Source: Macrotrachela quadricornifera (lineage: Eukaryota > Rotifera > Eurotatoria > Philodinida > Philodinidae). From it: 64,000 bases of DNA. Position numbers and translations under genes: made by a program. The notes below the pieces were generated by a model, which saw only the letters and a program-made list of their open reading frames with translations, did not search any database and was not told the origin of the DNA. Below are positions 47,371 to 59,196 of this stretch, in pieces. The first letter of the stretch is position 1. Every line of letters starts with the position of its first letter. The stretch is from the NCBI GenBank assembly GCA_022393335.1, contig JAJEKB010020675.1, positions 193,194 through 257,193 of the forward strand, read 5' to 3'.

Positions 47371-49182
47371 ATGTCTACAAGAGTCAATAATAACAATGTG
47401 CATGGTATAGTAGCGCCTGGTTGGGAGAATGTACGTGCAATTTTCGAACAAAATTTAGTCGATGGAGTGGATCTTGGTGCCAGTTTGTGTATTTATCATC
47501 GAGGCCAATGTGTCGTAGACTTGACTGGTGGTTGGAAAGATGTAGAGAAGACAAAACCTTATACACCAGAAACACTACAGGTGGTTTTCTCAACATCGAA
47601 AGGAGTCATGGCTGCGGCTATGGCTTTGTGTGTCGACAGAGGCTGGCTTGACTACGATGCACCAGTGGCAAAATATTGGCCAGAGTTCGCTAATAATGGA
47701 AAAGAAGTATGTAAGAGCAGTTACCCTAAACTGTCCACATAATTATTGAATTACCAATAGTTCAATAATTACGTGGGCAGTTTAGGGATTGCATGTTGAT
47801 GAAGACTTTTGTCGGCTACTGTATTTGATGCTTAATGATGTATGCATTTTTTTTAAGGACATCACTGTAGCAGAAATGCTTTCTCATCGAGCTGGCTTGC
47901 CCTATGTCAGTGAACAATTGACAGTAGATGATGTATACAATTGGTCTCGGATCACTTCTTTGTTAGCTGCCGAAAAACCACATTGGGTACCTGGATCAGC
48001 TCATGCATATCATGCGCATACGCTTGGATTTTTAGCTGGCGAATTAGTGCATCGAGTTGATCCGAAGAAACGTTCATATAGTCAATTTATTCATGATGAA
48101 CTAGATGACGGTTTCTATATCGGTATATCTGATGACCAGATCGAAGCACGTGTTGCTCCTCTCATCGAAAAACCGGTAAACAAAGAAGCAGATGTATACT
48201 AACTCGATAGAGAAAAAGGGCTATTTTTCTTCACTTATGGTGATCAGTATATAAAACTCATTTTCATATGCTAAAGATAATTACTAAACTATGAGTAACT
48301 TATGATTTATTCAGAACTTCAGCAGAATAATCTTTTCTCATTTATATCCCTGTTTAAAGTGCAATGTTCTCAGCAAATCAAATTTGAATGATAAGAAAAA
48401 AATTATGCTGAAGTTCTGAATCGATAACTTTGAAATGTAAAAAGATTCAGACGTGTGACTCTCATTATAAAACACAGATGTGGTGTTTTGATGTTAGTTT
48501 CTTGCTTAAGGCTAATACTAATATTGTCGCTGCACCGTCAATGTCTTCATCAGTTGAAAAAACCTTTACACTCAGCGGTGCTATTCTTTTTAATCAACCC
48601 GACGGTGAAATCCTTTTTAACTCGCCTCGAATACATCAAGCTGAAATGCCAGGTACTAATGGCATTACTAATGCTCGTTCACTGGCTCGCATTTATGCAT
48701 TGCTCATTGGAGATGTTAACGAGAATGGAGTAATAAAAAAGCGCCTTGTAGATAAGGAAACATTGGCACGAGCAACAACCAACGTGACACCTGTGGGTGA
48801 GCCCGAGAAAAACTCGTATGCACTAAAAACATCATTTGCCAAAGGTGGTTTTCAAGTATATGGAGAAATTTTCAATGTATGGGGTGAAGGTGTCTTTGGT
48901 CATTCAGGTAAGCTGTTGACAAACACTGCTTAATTTTCTCTTGTTCAAAAAATAAACAGCCTCTATCTATATCTCTGAAATAATCAATGAAAATATCATG
49001 TATATGAAGAATTTTTCTATCTAGGTCTGGGTGGCAGCTGCGTTTTTGGATATCTTCCAGATGAATTGGCCTATGCACATGTATGCAATCTACTTGATAA
49101 TACTGTAGTTGATATTGATCCACGTACTCTTCGTCTTGTTGAAGCAATCAAAGATGTCATTATTGATTTGAACACATCATAA
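47371..49182 (+). CDS. Serine beta-lactamase-like hydrolase (LACTB/class C esterase family)
   Basis: Four exons: 47371-47706, 47858-48175, 48511-48907 and 49025-49182, with GT-AG borders. The total is 1209 nt, exactly 402 codons plus stop. The nucleophile motif SxxK is FSTSKG (Ser about residue 72), preceded by the GASLCIYHRGQCVVDLTGGW block. The middle motif is YHAHTLGFLAG, the Tyr-containing element of class C enzymes and esterases such as EstB. The third motif is HSGLGGS, rebuilt by the last junction, in place of KTG. SHRAGLPY and the MPGTNGITNARSLARIY stretch are also typical. No signal peptide or mitochondrial presequence is obvious. Animal members act as proteases or esterases; the substrate here is unknown. 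Two introns carry palindromic elements. The family occurs widely in bacteria and in some animals, so bacterial ancestry is possible but unproven. Confidence 0.88.
47724..47787. repeat. Palindromic mini-element in intron 1
   Basis: CCCTAAACTGTCCAC at 47724 is mirrored by GTGGGCAGTTTAGGG ending at 47787. AATTATTGAA and TTCAATAATT are inside, and about 9 nt form the loop. It makes up nearly half of intron 1 of the beta-lactamase-like gene. Confidence 0.8.
48308..48424. repeat. Palindromic mini-element in intron 2
   Basis: TTCAGAACTTCAGCAGAATAA near 48310 is mirrored by TTATGCTGAAGTTCTGAA ending at about 48420. The arms are about 38 bp with small mismatches. It lies within intron 2 of the beta-lactamase-like gene. 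Confidence 0.75.
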
Positions 49183-50198
49183 TACTATTTTTTTCGAACA
49201 GAAGATAGAATAGAATGAAAAATCTGCTTATTATTAATGTAATCTGCTGCTCATTTTAGAATCAGAATTGTTGTCATACGATTAATTTAAAGAAAATGAT
49301 AGTTAAGTTTTTATATGTAGTTAGATATCATTCCACTATAAATTCGAATTTGATTCTTCTCAATATTATACTCATGAGAACGCATCTTTTATTGAAACAA
49401 TTAAAGTGATCAACTCCTGAAAAACAACAAACCATAAATATCTCATTTATTTCTTAAAGTGTTATAAAAAGAACGAATAATAAAACTATTTATCCATAGA
49501 GATCAGACAAAGTTGGATTAAAATAAGTAGAGACTGAGTTTTTACTTGATAAATTCAGTGCATTACAAAACGTAGCTTTCTATCTTTCTTAATTAATGAA
49601 TTTGCTTCACTTTACATCGTAGTTGAATATTTTCGAAATAATAATTTTCATCAGGTTCTGTAAAAGTGATTTTCTTTCGCAAAAATTTTGAGAAATACAA
49701 TTCTAAAACTGCGACTTCATTCATTTTTTTCTACAGTGCAAAATTTTTCAAAGAATTTCCTCGTGACTTGACACGCTTATGAAGATAATAGAAATTGCTC
49801 TAATTTCTTTTTTGAAGAAATCTAAATATCTTCCGTAGCTCAAACATGACACCTGCATCATATGCAACTTTTCCTTCATTTCACTAAATTGACGATTCAT
49901 TAAATAACATTTATCGGAAAAAAGGAAAAATCTAATAAAATATTCATTTTAAATATAATGTCGATATTTACTTATATATTATAATCAAGATAAAAACAAA
50001 CGGTAATATTTTAAAAAAGTATTAGATGTGATCTATTACAAAACTGATGATAGAACATTCACATATATCGATACATTTTCTGGTATAAAAATAATAAAAT
50101 ATTTAACACAGATAATTATAGTATCCAATGAGAAAAGAAAAAAACATACTTAAAATAATAAATAATAAAAATAGAAGTATTGTCTTTATTGTTTTAGT
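49183..50198. other. Convergent intergenic region
   Basis: Lies between the 3' ends of the beta-lactamase-like gene (plus) and the acetyl-CoA carboxylase gene (minus). AT-rich, nothing recognised beyond expected 3' UTR sequence. Confidence 0.5.
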
Positions 50199-53100
50199 TT
50201 AAAATTCGAATTCAGTTTGTTGTTCATTATTTATATTTTTCCGTAGATCTAATAAAAGATCAGGATAAGTTTGAAGTAACCTTTAAATAAACAAAGACAA
50301 AAAAAAAGCATTTTAATAAATATTCAAAATAATAAAATTAACTGATGAATATTTTTTAGAGCATTTTGTTTTTCTAGTTGTTTTATACGATTATTCATTG
50401 ATAATGATGCATCAAATTGTTCAAGCCATTCCGCAACAATTTTATCTTTTGTCCATTGTGAAATCTAAATAATTTGTGTTTTTTTTTTCTTCTAAATTGT
50501 AATAATAATAAAAACAAAATAAAACATTCTCACATCATTATTTTTATCTTCATTAAACCATTGTTGAAGATAATTTAATGCTATTTGATAATTAATTGTT
50601 GGTTCAGCAGTAAGAATTACTTTAATTGCATGATTTTCACCTAAACGACGTTTTAATCTCCAATAAAAATATTCACGACTTGTTTTCCAATCAAGTATAT
50701 CCTTTAAATAAACAAAAAATTAATTTAAGGTCCCATCCTCTCTCAAAAATCGATCTTAGTTTCGATACATTCAAACAGATTGAAGTAACAAGGCTATAGT
50801 AAAATTTTCAACTTACTCGAATAACACCTTTTTCTAACATTCGACCTGGTGTATCATGTAAATCACAAAACATAATAGCAGCTTGTTGATAAATAGGTGA
50901 TAAAATTTTTTCTCTTTCATTTAATTGTTTTTCAAGATCTATTTTAATATTATTTGTTGTACATCTAGCTATTTCTTCAATTAATTCTCGACAAATATTA
51001 TCAAGTTGATGTATTGTACGTATTAATTCTTTTTTACGATATTTTATTTCAACTGTACCTTCTGGTTCAAGTATACCACCACGACTCATTCGATCAGCAT
51101 ACATTTCCATATAACGTAAATTAATTGTTGGATCAATAACAACCCATGCACCACCACGTAATTCACCATGTGGAGGTATATAAGTAAATACAGGTTGTTC
51201 ATATTTACGTAAAGCATCAACAATATAAGCACCAAATTTAATTATTTCATCATACATATCTTTCATTCCACCACTAAAACCACGCCAATTAGCAAATATA
51301 ATTAATGGTAAATTTTCACGTTTAAAATCATTTATTGCTTGAGCTGTTTTAAATGCTGAATCAGGAAACCATACTTGACCAGCTTGTTGAATTTTATGAG
51401 CATCAAAATCAAAACTAGCTGGATCAATTGGTTGTTCTAATTCAACTGTACGAGTTTCAACAGCAATAACACCCATAGCTAAAAAACCAAAAAATAATAT
51501 TATAGAAATTACTTTTTTTTAATTATTAAAAATACATACGAATTCCACCAAGACGAGCACGACCACATACAACAGTTTTAGCCCAACCTTTCATTATTTC
51601 AATAAATGAATCTCGATCAAAAAAACCTGATTGAAATATTGTTGATGTACTTTCATCATTAGGATTTATATATTGTTCTCGTCCTTGAATCATATGTCTT
51701 GGATCATATGGTGTTAATGTTGGAATAAAATCAATTGAACGATTAATTGGATCATGAATTATTGGTAATATTGGTGGTAAATGTAATATTGTTTCAGGCA
51801 TATAAGAAAGCCATTGAAGTATAAGTAAACATCCTTCAAAATCATCTTTAACAACATCATGTGTAATACCATTATTAAACATAATTTGTGTACCACCTAA
51901 TTGATTATTATTATTATAAATTTCTCGCCCAAGAAGTTTATTAAGTGCATTTGCACCAGTTAATATAATATGAGAATTTTCAACTTGTATTACACGAGAA
52001 CCAAGTCGAACAAGATAAGCACCAATACCAACAGATCGACATGTTACTAAACTAATTGTTGGCTAGAAAAAAAAATAAAATGAAATTATCTATTCTATAT
52101 AGAATAAAATAAAAAACAAATATTTACAATAACATTATATGCATGTGATGTTTCACCAGCAATCATTCCTGATCCACGTAAATTTTCTATACTTATACAA
52201 TTTTCATTTCCAATAATATCAGTTATTTTATGTCTTAATTCTCCATCTTCATTTATTATTTCTGTTCGTACACAATTCATATTTGATATACGTGAATAAT
52301 CTTCTAATGTTAAATATAAATAATGTATACCTTTATCAATATCTTTTGAATTATTCCATGCAATACGATAAAGAGATTTTATTTCTTCAGCAAGACCAAT
52401 ACGTGCACCACTATTTGCTGATATATATATACGTGGTATACCTTCTAAACGTGATAATTTTGATGCACGTTGAAATAGTAAACCTTCTTCTATACTAAAT
52501 GAACCCATTTTATATGTTATATCATTAGCAATAACAATTATTGTACGACCATGTGGACATTCAGGTGTTTTCATATGAATACGCCATGCAACAATACCAC
52601 AATCATTTTCTGCTGGTGAACGTCTATATGTTATAAGACCACATTGTTGAAGTTTATCATTTGTTTCATCGGGAAAGAATTGTAATGATTTTGCTGTTGG
52701 ACTTAATGAAGCAGAAGTTAAAGAATTATTATTATTCATAACAGGTGTTGATGCTGCTCTTGGTAATGATGTATCTAGTAATTGAATAGAAACTAGCGAT
52801 AGTAAAGATAGTCCTCTTCCCTCAAAAATAAAGAACTAATAGTCAAATCCTATAGTTCCTGAAAAATCGTTTTCATTATTCTAGAACTATTTGAACAATA
52901 TATTTCAATTAAATTTACTCATAATAATAATTCTTTCTATTTTACCTTGATATGTATCATCAAGTATAAGTTCTTGATAAGTAAAATGATCATTTGGTAT
53001 TGATTGATCTTTAAGTTTATTTAATTCAAAATATTGTTCCCATGTTAATATTAAAGCTCGTCGAAACATTTCAGGAAAATCATAAACATATGTTGTATTA

Positions 53101-56100
53101 TTTGATTGAGCAGTAAAACGTTTATATTGTAATTGATCTTTTGTTAAATATGCTTCATGTAATGTTTGACCATCTAATGGACCTATTTTACTAATATCAT
53201 ATGTTTGAAATATAGTTTCTCCTGTAGATGGATTTGTTACTTCACGATAAAGTGATATATCAAGTTGATAAACATTTTCATATGTTACAAACATTCGAAA
53301 TGGTAATGGTTCAGAATCTGGTGTTAATCGTATTGTTATTTTTAATTCTGCTTGAAGAATACGAAGTTTCCATAAACGATTACCTTGAAATTGAGAAGAA
53401 AAAAAAACCTGTTAATTCAATCCTTATAAGATTAAAATATGAAATACAATAGCACGACTTATATTCTTAAACATACCATAACTAATTATCATTTTGCGAA
53501 CAGTTTCTTCAAGTTTACTTGGTTCAATACAAACAGTTGGTACAAAACACATAAATATATGATTACAATCTGTTTTACTTGCTAATGGATGTAAACTTGC
53601 TATTTCTAATTCATGCATAGCTTCAAGTAATATACGTTCAGCTTCATTTTGTAAATAATTATAATTAGCTTCTTTATTTACAAAATCTGAATGACGTATA
53701 ATTGAACGTGCAAATAAACGATAATCAGTTGTATTATGTTGTGTATTATAATTTTTTCCTTTGCCTAAATAAACATGTACTTTATTATTTGATGATGGAA
53801 TAAATTCTAAATCAAATGAACGTAAACGATAAAGTTCAAGTTGATAAGCAAGTCCTGGTTCAAGATTTCGATAGATTTTATCTTCTTCAAACTAAAAACG
53901 AAAAGAATGAACGAATAAAATCAAATTTTTTTATTTTCTATTACATCTAATCGTTTTCGATATGTATAATAAATTGGAAATTGACGCTAGAAAAATTGAG
54001 AAAATTTTAATAAAAATATTATTTTATTTTATTTCATTTTACCTTTGCTGCAAGAAAAAATGTAACACGACGAATATTTTTTGCAATACAAACTTCTCGC
54101 TAAAATATTAGAAATTAATTTTTCTTTCATACGTATATATGTATACACATACTTTTGATTGTATAAAATCAAAAAATATATCGTCAAGTCTAGAATTTTT
54201 TTGAAGATTAGTATCATCTTTAATAAATACATAAACAAGATTTGTTGCATCATCAACCTAATAATAATCATAGAAAGTATTTTTATTGAAAAATGAATCA
54301 ATTTTTTTTTTACTTTGATATTAGTTCTTCGTGCAGCTAATCTGTCTAATGAAGATTGTCGATTATATATTGGTACTGATCTAAAATCAACAATTCATCA
54401 ATGAATATTCGAATATTTCAAGAAGAAAAGCATGAATTCCTGATTTCTAAAGATTATCTAAGATTTCATGTTTTTTCTTTTGGACATACTTTGAAGAAAA
54501 CGGTATTATTAATTCATCAAAATAACTAAAATATAAAATATTATTAATTTTATTTTATTTATAATATCCCATCAATAAACTAACTTTTTTGCTTGTTCTA
54601 AATTATCAAAAGCAGCTATTATACCCGTACGTTGAAATATATTTGAATGATCATCTTTAACTATCATATCATCATTAGAATGACCATTTTGAACCATATA
54701 TTCACGTTGAAATATTCTATAAATAATTATATATGTATATTTTAAAAAACTAAATATTTTATACCGATTTGGATGATTAATTGGTAAATATAATGAAAAT
54801 TGAACTACACATGTGCCATCTGAAAGGTAACTATGTTGAATACTATTAAGTTCATAGGATATATAAGATCGACGAATATAAACCTAAGAAATTTTATCAT
54901 GATATTAATAGAAATATAATTCTTGAAATATTTACTTCAAGTGCAGATTGACGCACTTGTATATTTGAATGAAAATAAAAACTATGTAAAACATCAAGAA
55001 TACTTGTTTCTGATAAAACTAATTTCTAAAAACAAAAAAAAAAATTTTTTTTTTTAAATAAAAAATAAAACGAATTCTTTTTTTTCCTTTTACTTGTAAT
55101 TCTTCTTGACATAATTCATCTCCATACATATCAATAGCACTTAAAAATATTGATTCCATTTGATTATGTCGTAATTCATATGATGGTTGTTGAAATGTAA
55201 TTAATATTTGTCGTGATTTTAATGCAACTTGTGAATTATTTCTATGTGTTAATAATGTTAATTTTCTTAATAATTCTGGTAATTCATCTGTTAATGTTTG
55301 ATCATATTCAAATAATAAATCAATTAACATAATAATAAGAGCATTTTTAGAACTATAATTTGCATGTGAAAAAACAATTTCAACAACTTTATGTATATCA
55401 ATTTTATGTTTATCACGTATTTGTGCTAAACATTTATCATAATGTTCATATTGAAATAATATTTCAATATCTAAATATTTTTTTATTAAATCTGTTATAA
55501 CTGTTTTCATATGTCCTTTAATTCCAATACGATAGCGTTCTGCTAATTCTTTAAGACTTTGTAATGTTGTAAAAAATGTATCTTTTTCTGTATGATTTTC
55601 TAATTTATTACCATAATTATCGATAATTGATATAATTGATTGTGATGGAAATTGTGTTAATATAGATGTTAAATTACAACGATAATTTTTCATTAATTTT
55701 TTTATTTCTATTACAATTTCTTTTGGTATACGTTCAGATATATTTGATAAAATATCTTCAATTTCAAGTAATGGTAATGATGGATCACGTAAAACAGAAA
55801 ATAATTTTTCAACATTTAATTTAAGTCTTTCATGAAAATATGGTTCGGGATATGTATAACCAATAAGAATATTTTCTAATATTTGTTTTACTGTTTGAAA
55901 TATTTGATTTAATTTTGTACTTATTGAATAATTTTTTATTTCAAAATTAAATTTACCATCATATAATTTTGGTTTTTGAATTTCATGTGGATCATCAAAA
56001 ATTATATAAGCAAGAATAGATGATGCATCAATCGTAGTACTAGGACGTTTATTCCATTGAAGACTGAAAACAATATATAAATAAATAAATATGTTATATT

Positions 56101-59100
56101 TCTTGTAAATTTTAAACTTACCGTCCTTTAGATGGACATCGAAGATGAGTAACCATTTTCATAACTTCCATTTCTGCATAAATTTCTCCTGCTTCAATTC
56201 TATCACCATCTTGTACTGTATAATAAAGAAGTTTACCAGTTGATGGTGATCTAAATAAAAATATAAAAATAAAAATATTTTAATTTAAAATAAAAATTTA
56301 ACCTTAATATAGATGGATCATTTTCTTTTTGAAAAACACATGATTTATTATTGATAATAATTCGATAACTATCAATTTCTTCTTTTATAAATGTTAAATA
56401 ACTTGTTCCATCTAAATTAATTAATATACCACCATCTTTCATGCTAAGTATTAAAAACAAAAATGAAAAAAAATCAAAATCATTAGTTTTATTTTTTTAT
56501 CTACCGATTAGCTTCAACTTCAACATATGAATCATTCATAACAATAAAAAAACAACTTGAACCACATTGTGTTACCTAAAAAAATGAAAAATATATACGT
56601 TTTGAATTTTTTCTAATTAATTACTTGTAATTTATATTTAATATGTTCATAAATAAGTTCAACATATGTTGAAATTAAAAGTGTATTCATTGGCAATATC
56701 TGACCACTACAAAATAAAAAATTATTTAAATTAAAAAAAAAATGTTTTTTTTTTACCGTTCAAATGATGATTGAAAATTTTGAAATTTATCTCGAAATTT
56801 TTCATCAGCAATATGTATGGCACTACATACAATTGATATTATAATATTAGGTTTTTCTGTTTGAAAATCTTTAGCAATTAAATTATCAAGCCAACTTGTT
56901 TTAATTGTATTATTTATATAATCATCCGTTTCAAGTAAACGTATTAAAATTTCCACTAAAAAAAAAGAAAACAAATAATTTTAATATTCTTGTTTATTTC
57001 ATTTTTAACCTGTCGAATGAAAATCTCCACGAATTGATAATTCTTTTAATGCAATAACAAGATTTCTGAAAAACAAACTCAAGAAAAATGAATAATTATT
57101 TATTTAACATACTCTCGTGCTTCTTTTCGAGTATCACCATGAGAAAAAATATGTCCAAATTGTGAATCAGCAAATTCATGTAAATCACCAGATGATAATA
57201 TACTAAAATAACCCCAAACATTTTGTTGACTTCGAAAATTTAATTCTTCAATAGTTCCTGAACTTGATTTAAAACCCTAATTAATATATCAAAGAATTTT
57301 TTAGTTTTTTTGTTTTCAAAAATGTTCACTTTATCCGGATTTTCACTTGTAATACGTGCAGCAATAACATGACCATGTGGTTTAGGTTTTCTTATAGGTT
57401 CATCAAAATCAATTGGAGAAATATTAAATGGTTCTTCATCATATAATAATCTTATATCTTTTATTCGATGTAATGATATACCCATAGCAATCTTAATTAA
57501 ATAGAATTATTATAATTTAAAAAATTTTTTTTTTTAGAATAAATGAATATACTTGTAATTGACATGCAGGTAAATTAACATCAGTTATCATTTCTGTACA
57601 AGGATGTTCAATTTGTAATTGAGGATTAAGTTCAAGAAAGAAAAATGTTTGATCATGTGGATTATATAAATATTCAATTGTACCAGCACTAAATATTTTA
57701 AAAAAGAAAAAAAAATTAAATTAAAAAAAAAAGAATAAACTAACCTAATATAACCAACCATTTTAGCTAAATGTACAGCGGCTTTTTCCATTTGTTCAAG
57801 AATATGAGATGGTGCAATAATAGCTGGTGCTTCTTCAATTATTTTTTTATGACGTCGTTGAATTGTACAATCACGACTAAATAATGATATAGATTGTCCA
57901 CTTTGATCAGAAAGTATTTGTACTTCTAAATGTCGACAATTATCTGCATATTTCATTAAAAATATAGGTGAACCAGGTATTTCATTTTGTACCTATATTT
58001 ATATAAAATATTTCTTGTTTTTTTTGTTTACTTTCTTTCTTTTTCTTACTTCGAGAAATAAATTTTCAAAATCATCTATATTCATTGATTTTCGTATTCC
58101 TTTTCCACTACCACCTTTTGATGCTTTAATCATAACTGGAAAACCAATTTGACTTGCAATCTAATATTAATTAAGAATTATATTATTTAAATTATAATTA
58201 ATTATCTTACTTCTACACCTTGTTTAGCATCAGTAATACATGCTTTTTCATATATATCCATTGGAACATTAATACATTCACGATCTACTTCATTCAATGC
58301 AATTTTAAGATCTAATATAAATATTAAAATATTTTAAAAGAAAGAAAAAAAAAATTTCTTTTGTTAAATTTATATACTTACGAGATCCACTCCATGGTAA
58401 TGTTGGTATATTAGCACTTTGTACAATAATACTTGAAGATATTTTATCTCCTATGTAATAAAAATTAAAAATAAATAAATATTTAATCAAAACTTTTTAC
58501 CAAGTGCCCACATGACATGTTCTGATGGTCCTAATAAATAAAATTTTATTTTAAATTAAAAAAAAAAGTAAAAATAACTAATTATTTACCAATAAATATA
58601 ATACCATTACGATGAAGTAATTCTGGTAATTTAGGATTTTCTGATGCATGACCGCATCCTGCCCAAACAGCTAAAAATTTATTTTTATTTAATTTAAAAA
58701 ATAAAAATTCAAACAAACCTTGTACATCAAAACGTTTAGCAATATCGAGTATAAGTTCACAATTTGAATAATTCATATTTGATGGACCACCTTGGACATT
58801 TATATAATGATCTGCATATCGAATATATTCTATAATAAAAAACAAAATAAGATAGAAATTAATAAATTAAAAGAAAAATTAAATAAACCTGCATTTGCTC
58901 GCATATCTTCTGGTGTTACCATAACAACAAATTTTATTGCATTTTGTTGTCGAAACATTTCATAAGACCATCGTCGAATTGAACGCATACATTTAACAGC
59001 TGCAATACCATTATTTGCTATAAGAACCTGAAAGAAAAACATGTTTTTTTAAATTGAATATATTAAAAACCAAAAAAAAAAATTTTACTTTATTAATAAC

Positions 59101-59196
59101 ACATTCACCATCTAATAAATCACACAATTCTTTAGGTGTTGTTACTTCAGATAATTGTCGAGGTGTTGTTGAGGATCCATTATGAAAACTAGACAT
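50199..59196 (-). CDS. ACACA: Acetyl-CoA carboxylase, multifunctional, complete
   Basis: A many-exon minus-strand gene. The start is MSSFHNGSS at 59196 and the stop is at 50199 after [10 protein letters not shown]. Introns are mostly about 50-60 bp. It carboxylates acetyl-CoA to malonyl-CoA, the committed step of fatty-acid synthesis. The biotin carboxylase domain spans about 59100-57100: [25 protein letters not shown], a [14 protein letters not shown] loop near 58110, and [10 protein letters not shown] near 57605. The biotin carrier has MEVMKM, with the biotinyl-Lys codon at 56157-56159. A long central region follows (55.9-52.9 kb). The carboxyltransferase domain spans 52.7-50.3 kb ([58 protein letters not shown]). 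Oddities: Gln replaces the usual Arg in the NPRLQVEHP box (codon 57619-57621), Cys replaces Trp in VWAGWGH (58654-58656), and the long N-terminal regulatory stretch of vertebrate enzymes is absent. Exon borders are approximate. Confidence 0.93.
56157..56159 (-). other. Biotin attachment lysine codon of acetyl-CoA carboxylase
   Basis: AAA within the MEVMKM box, the canonical biotinylation site of the carrier domain. Confidence 0.9.
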
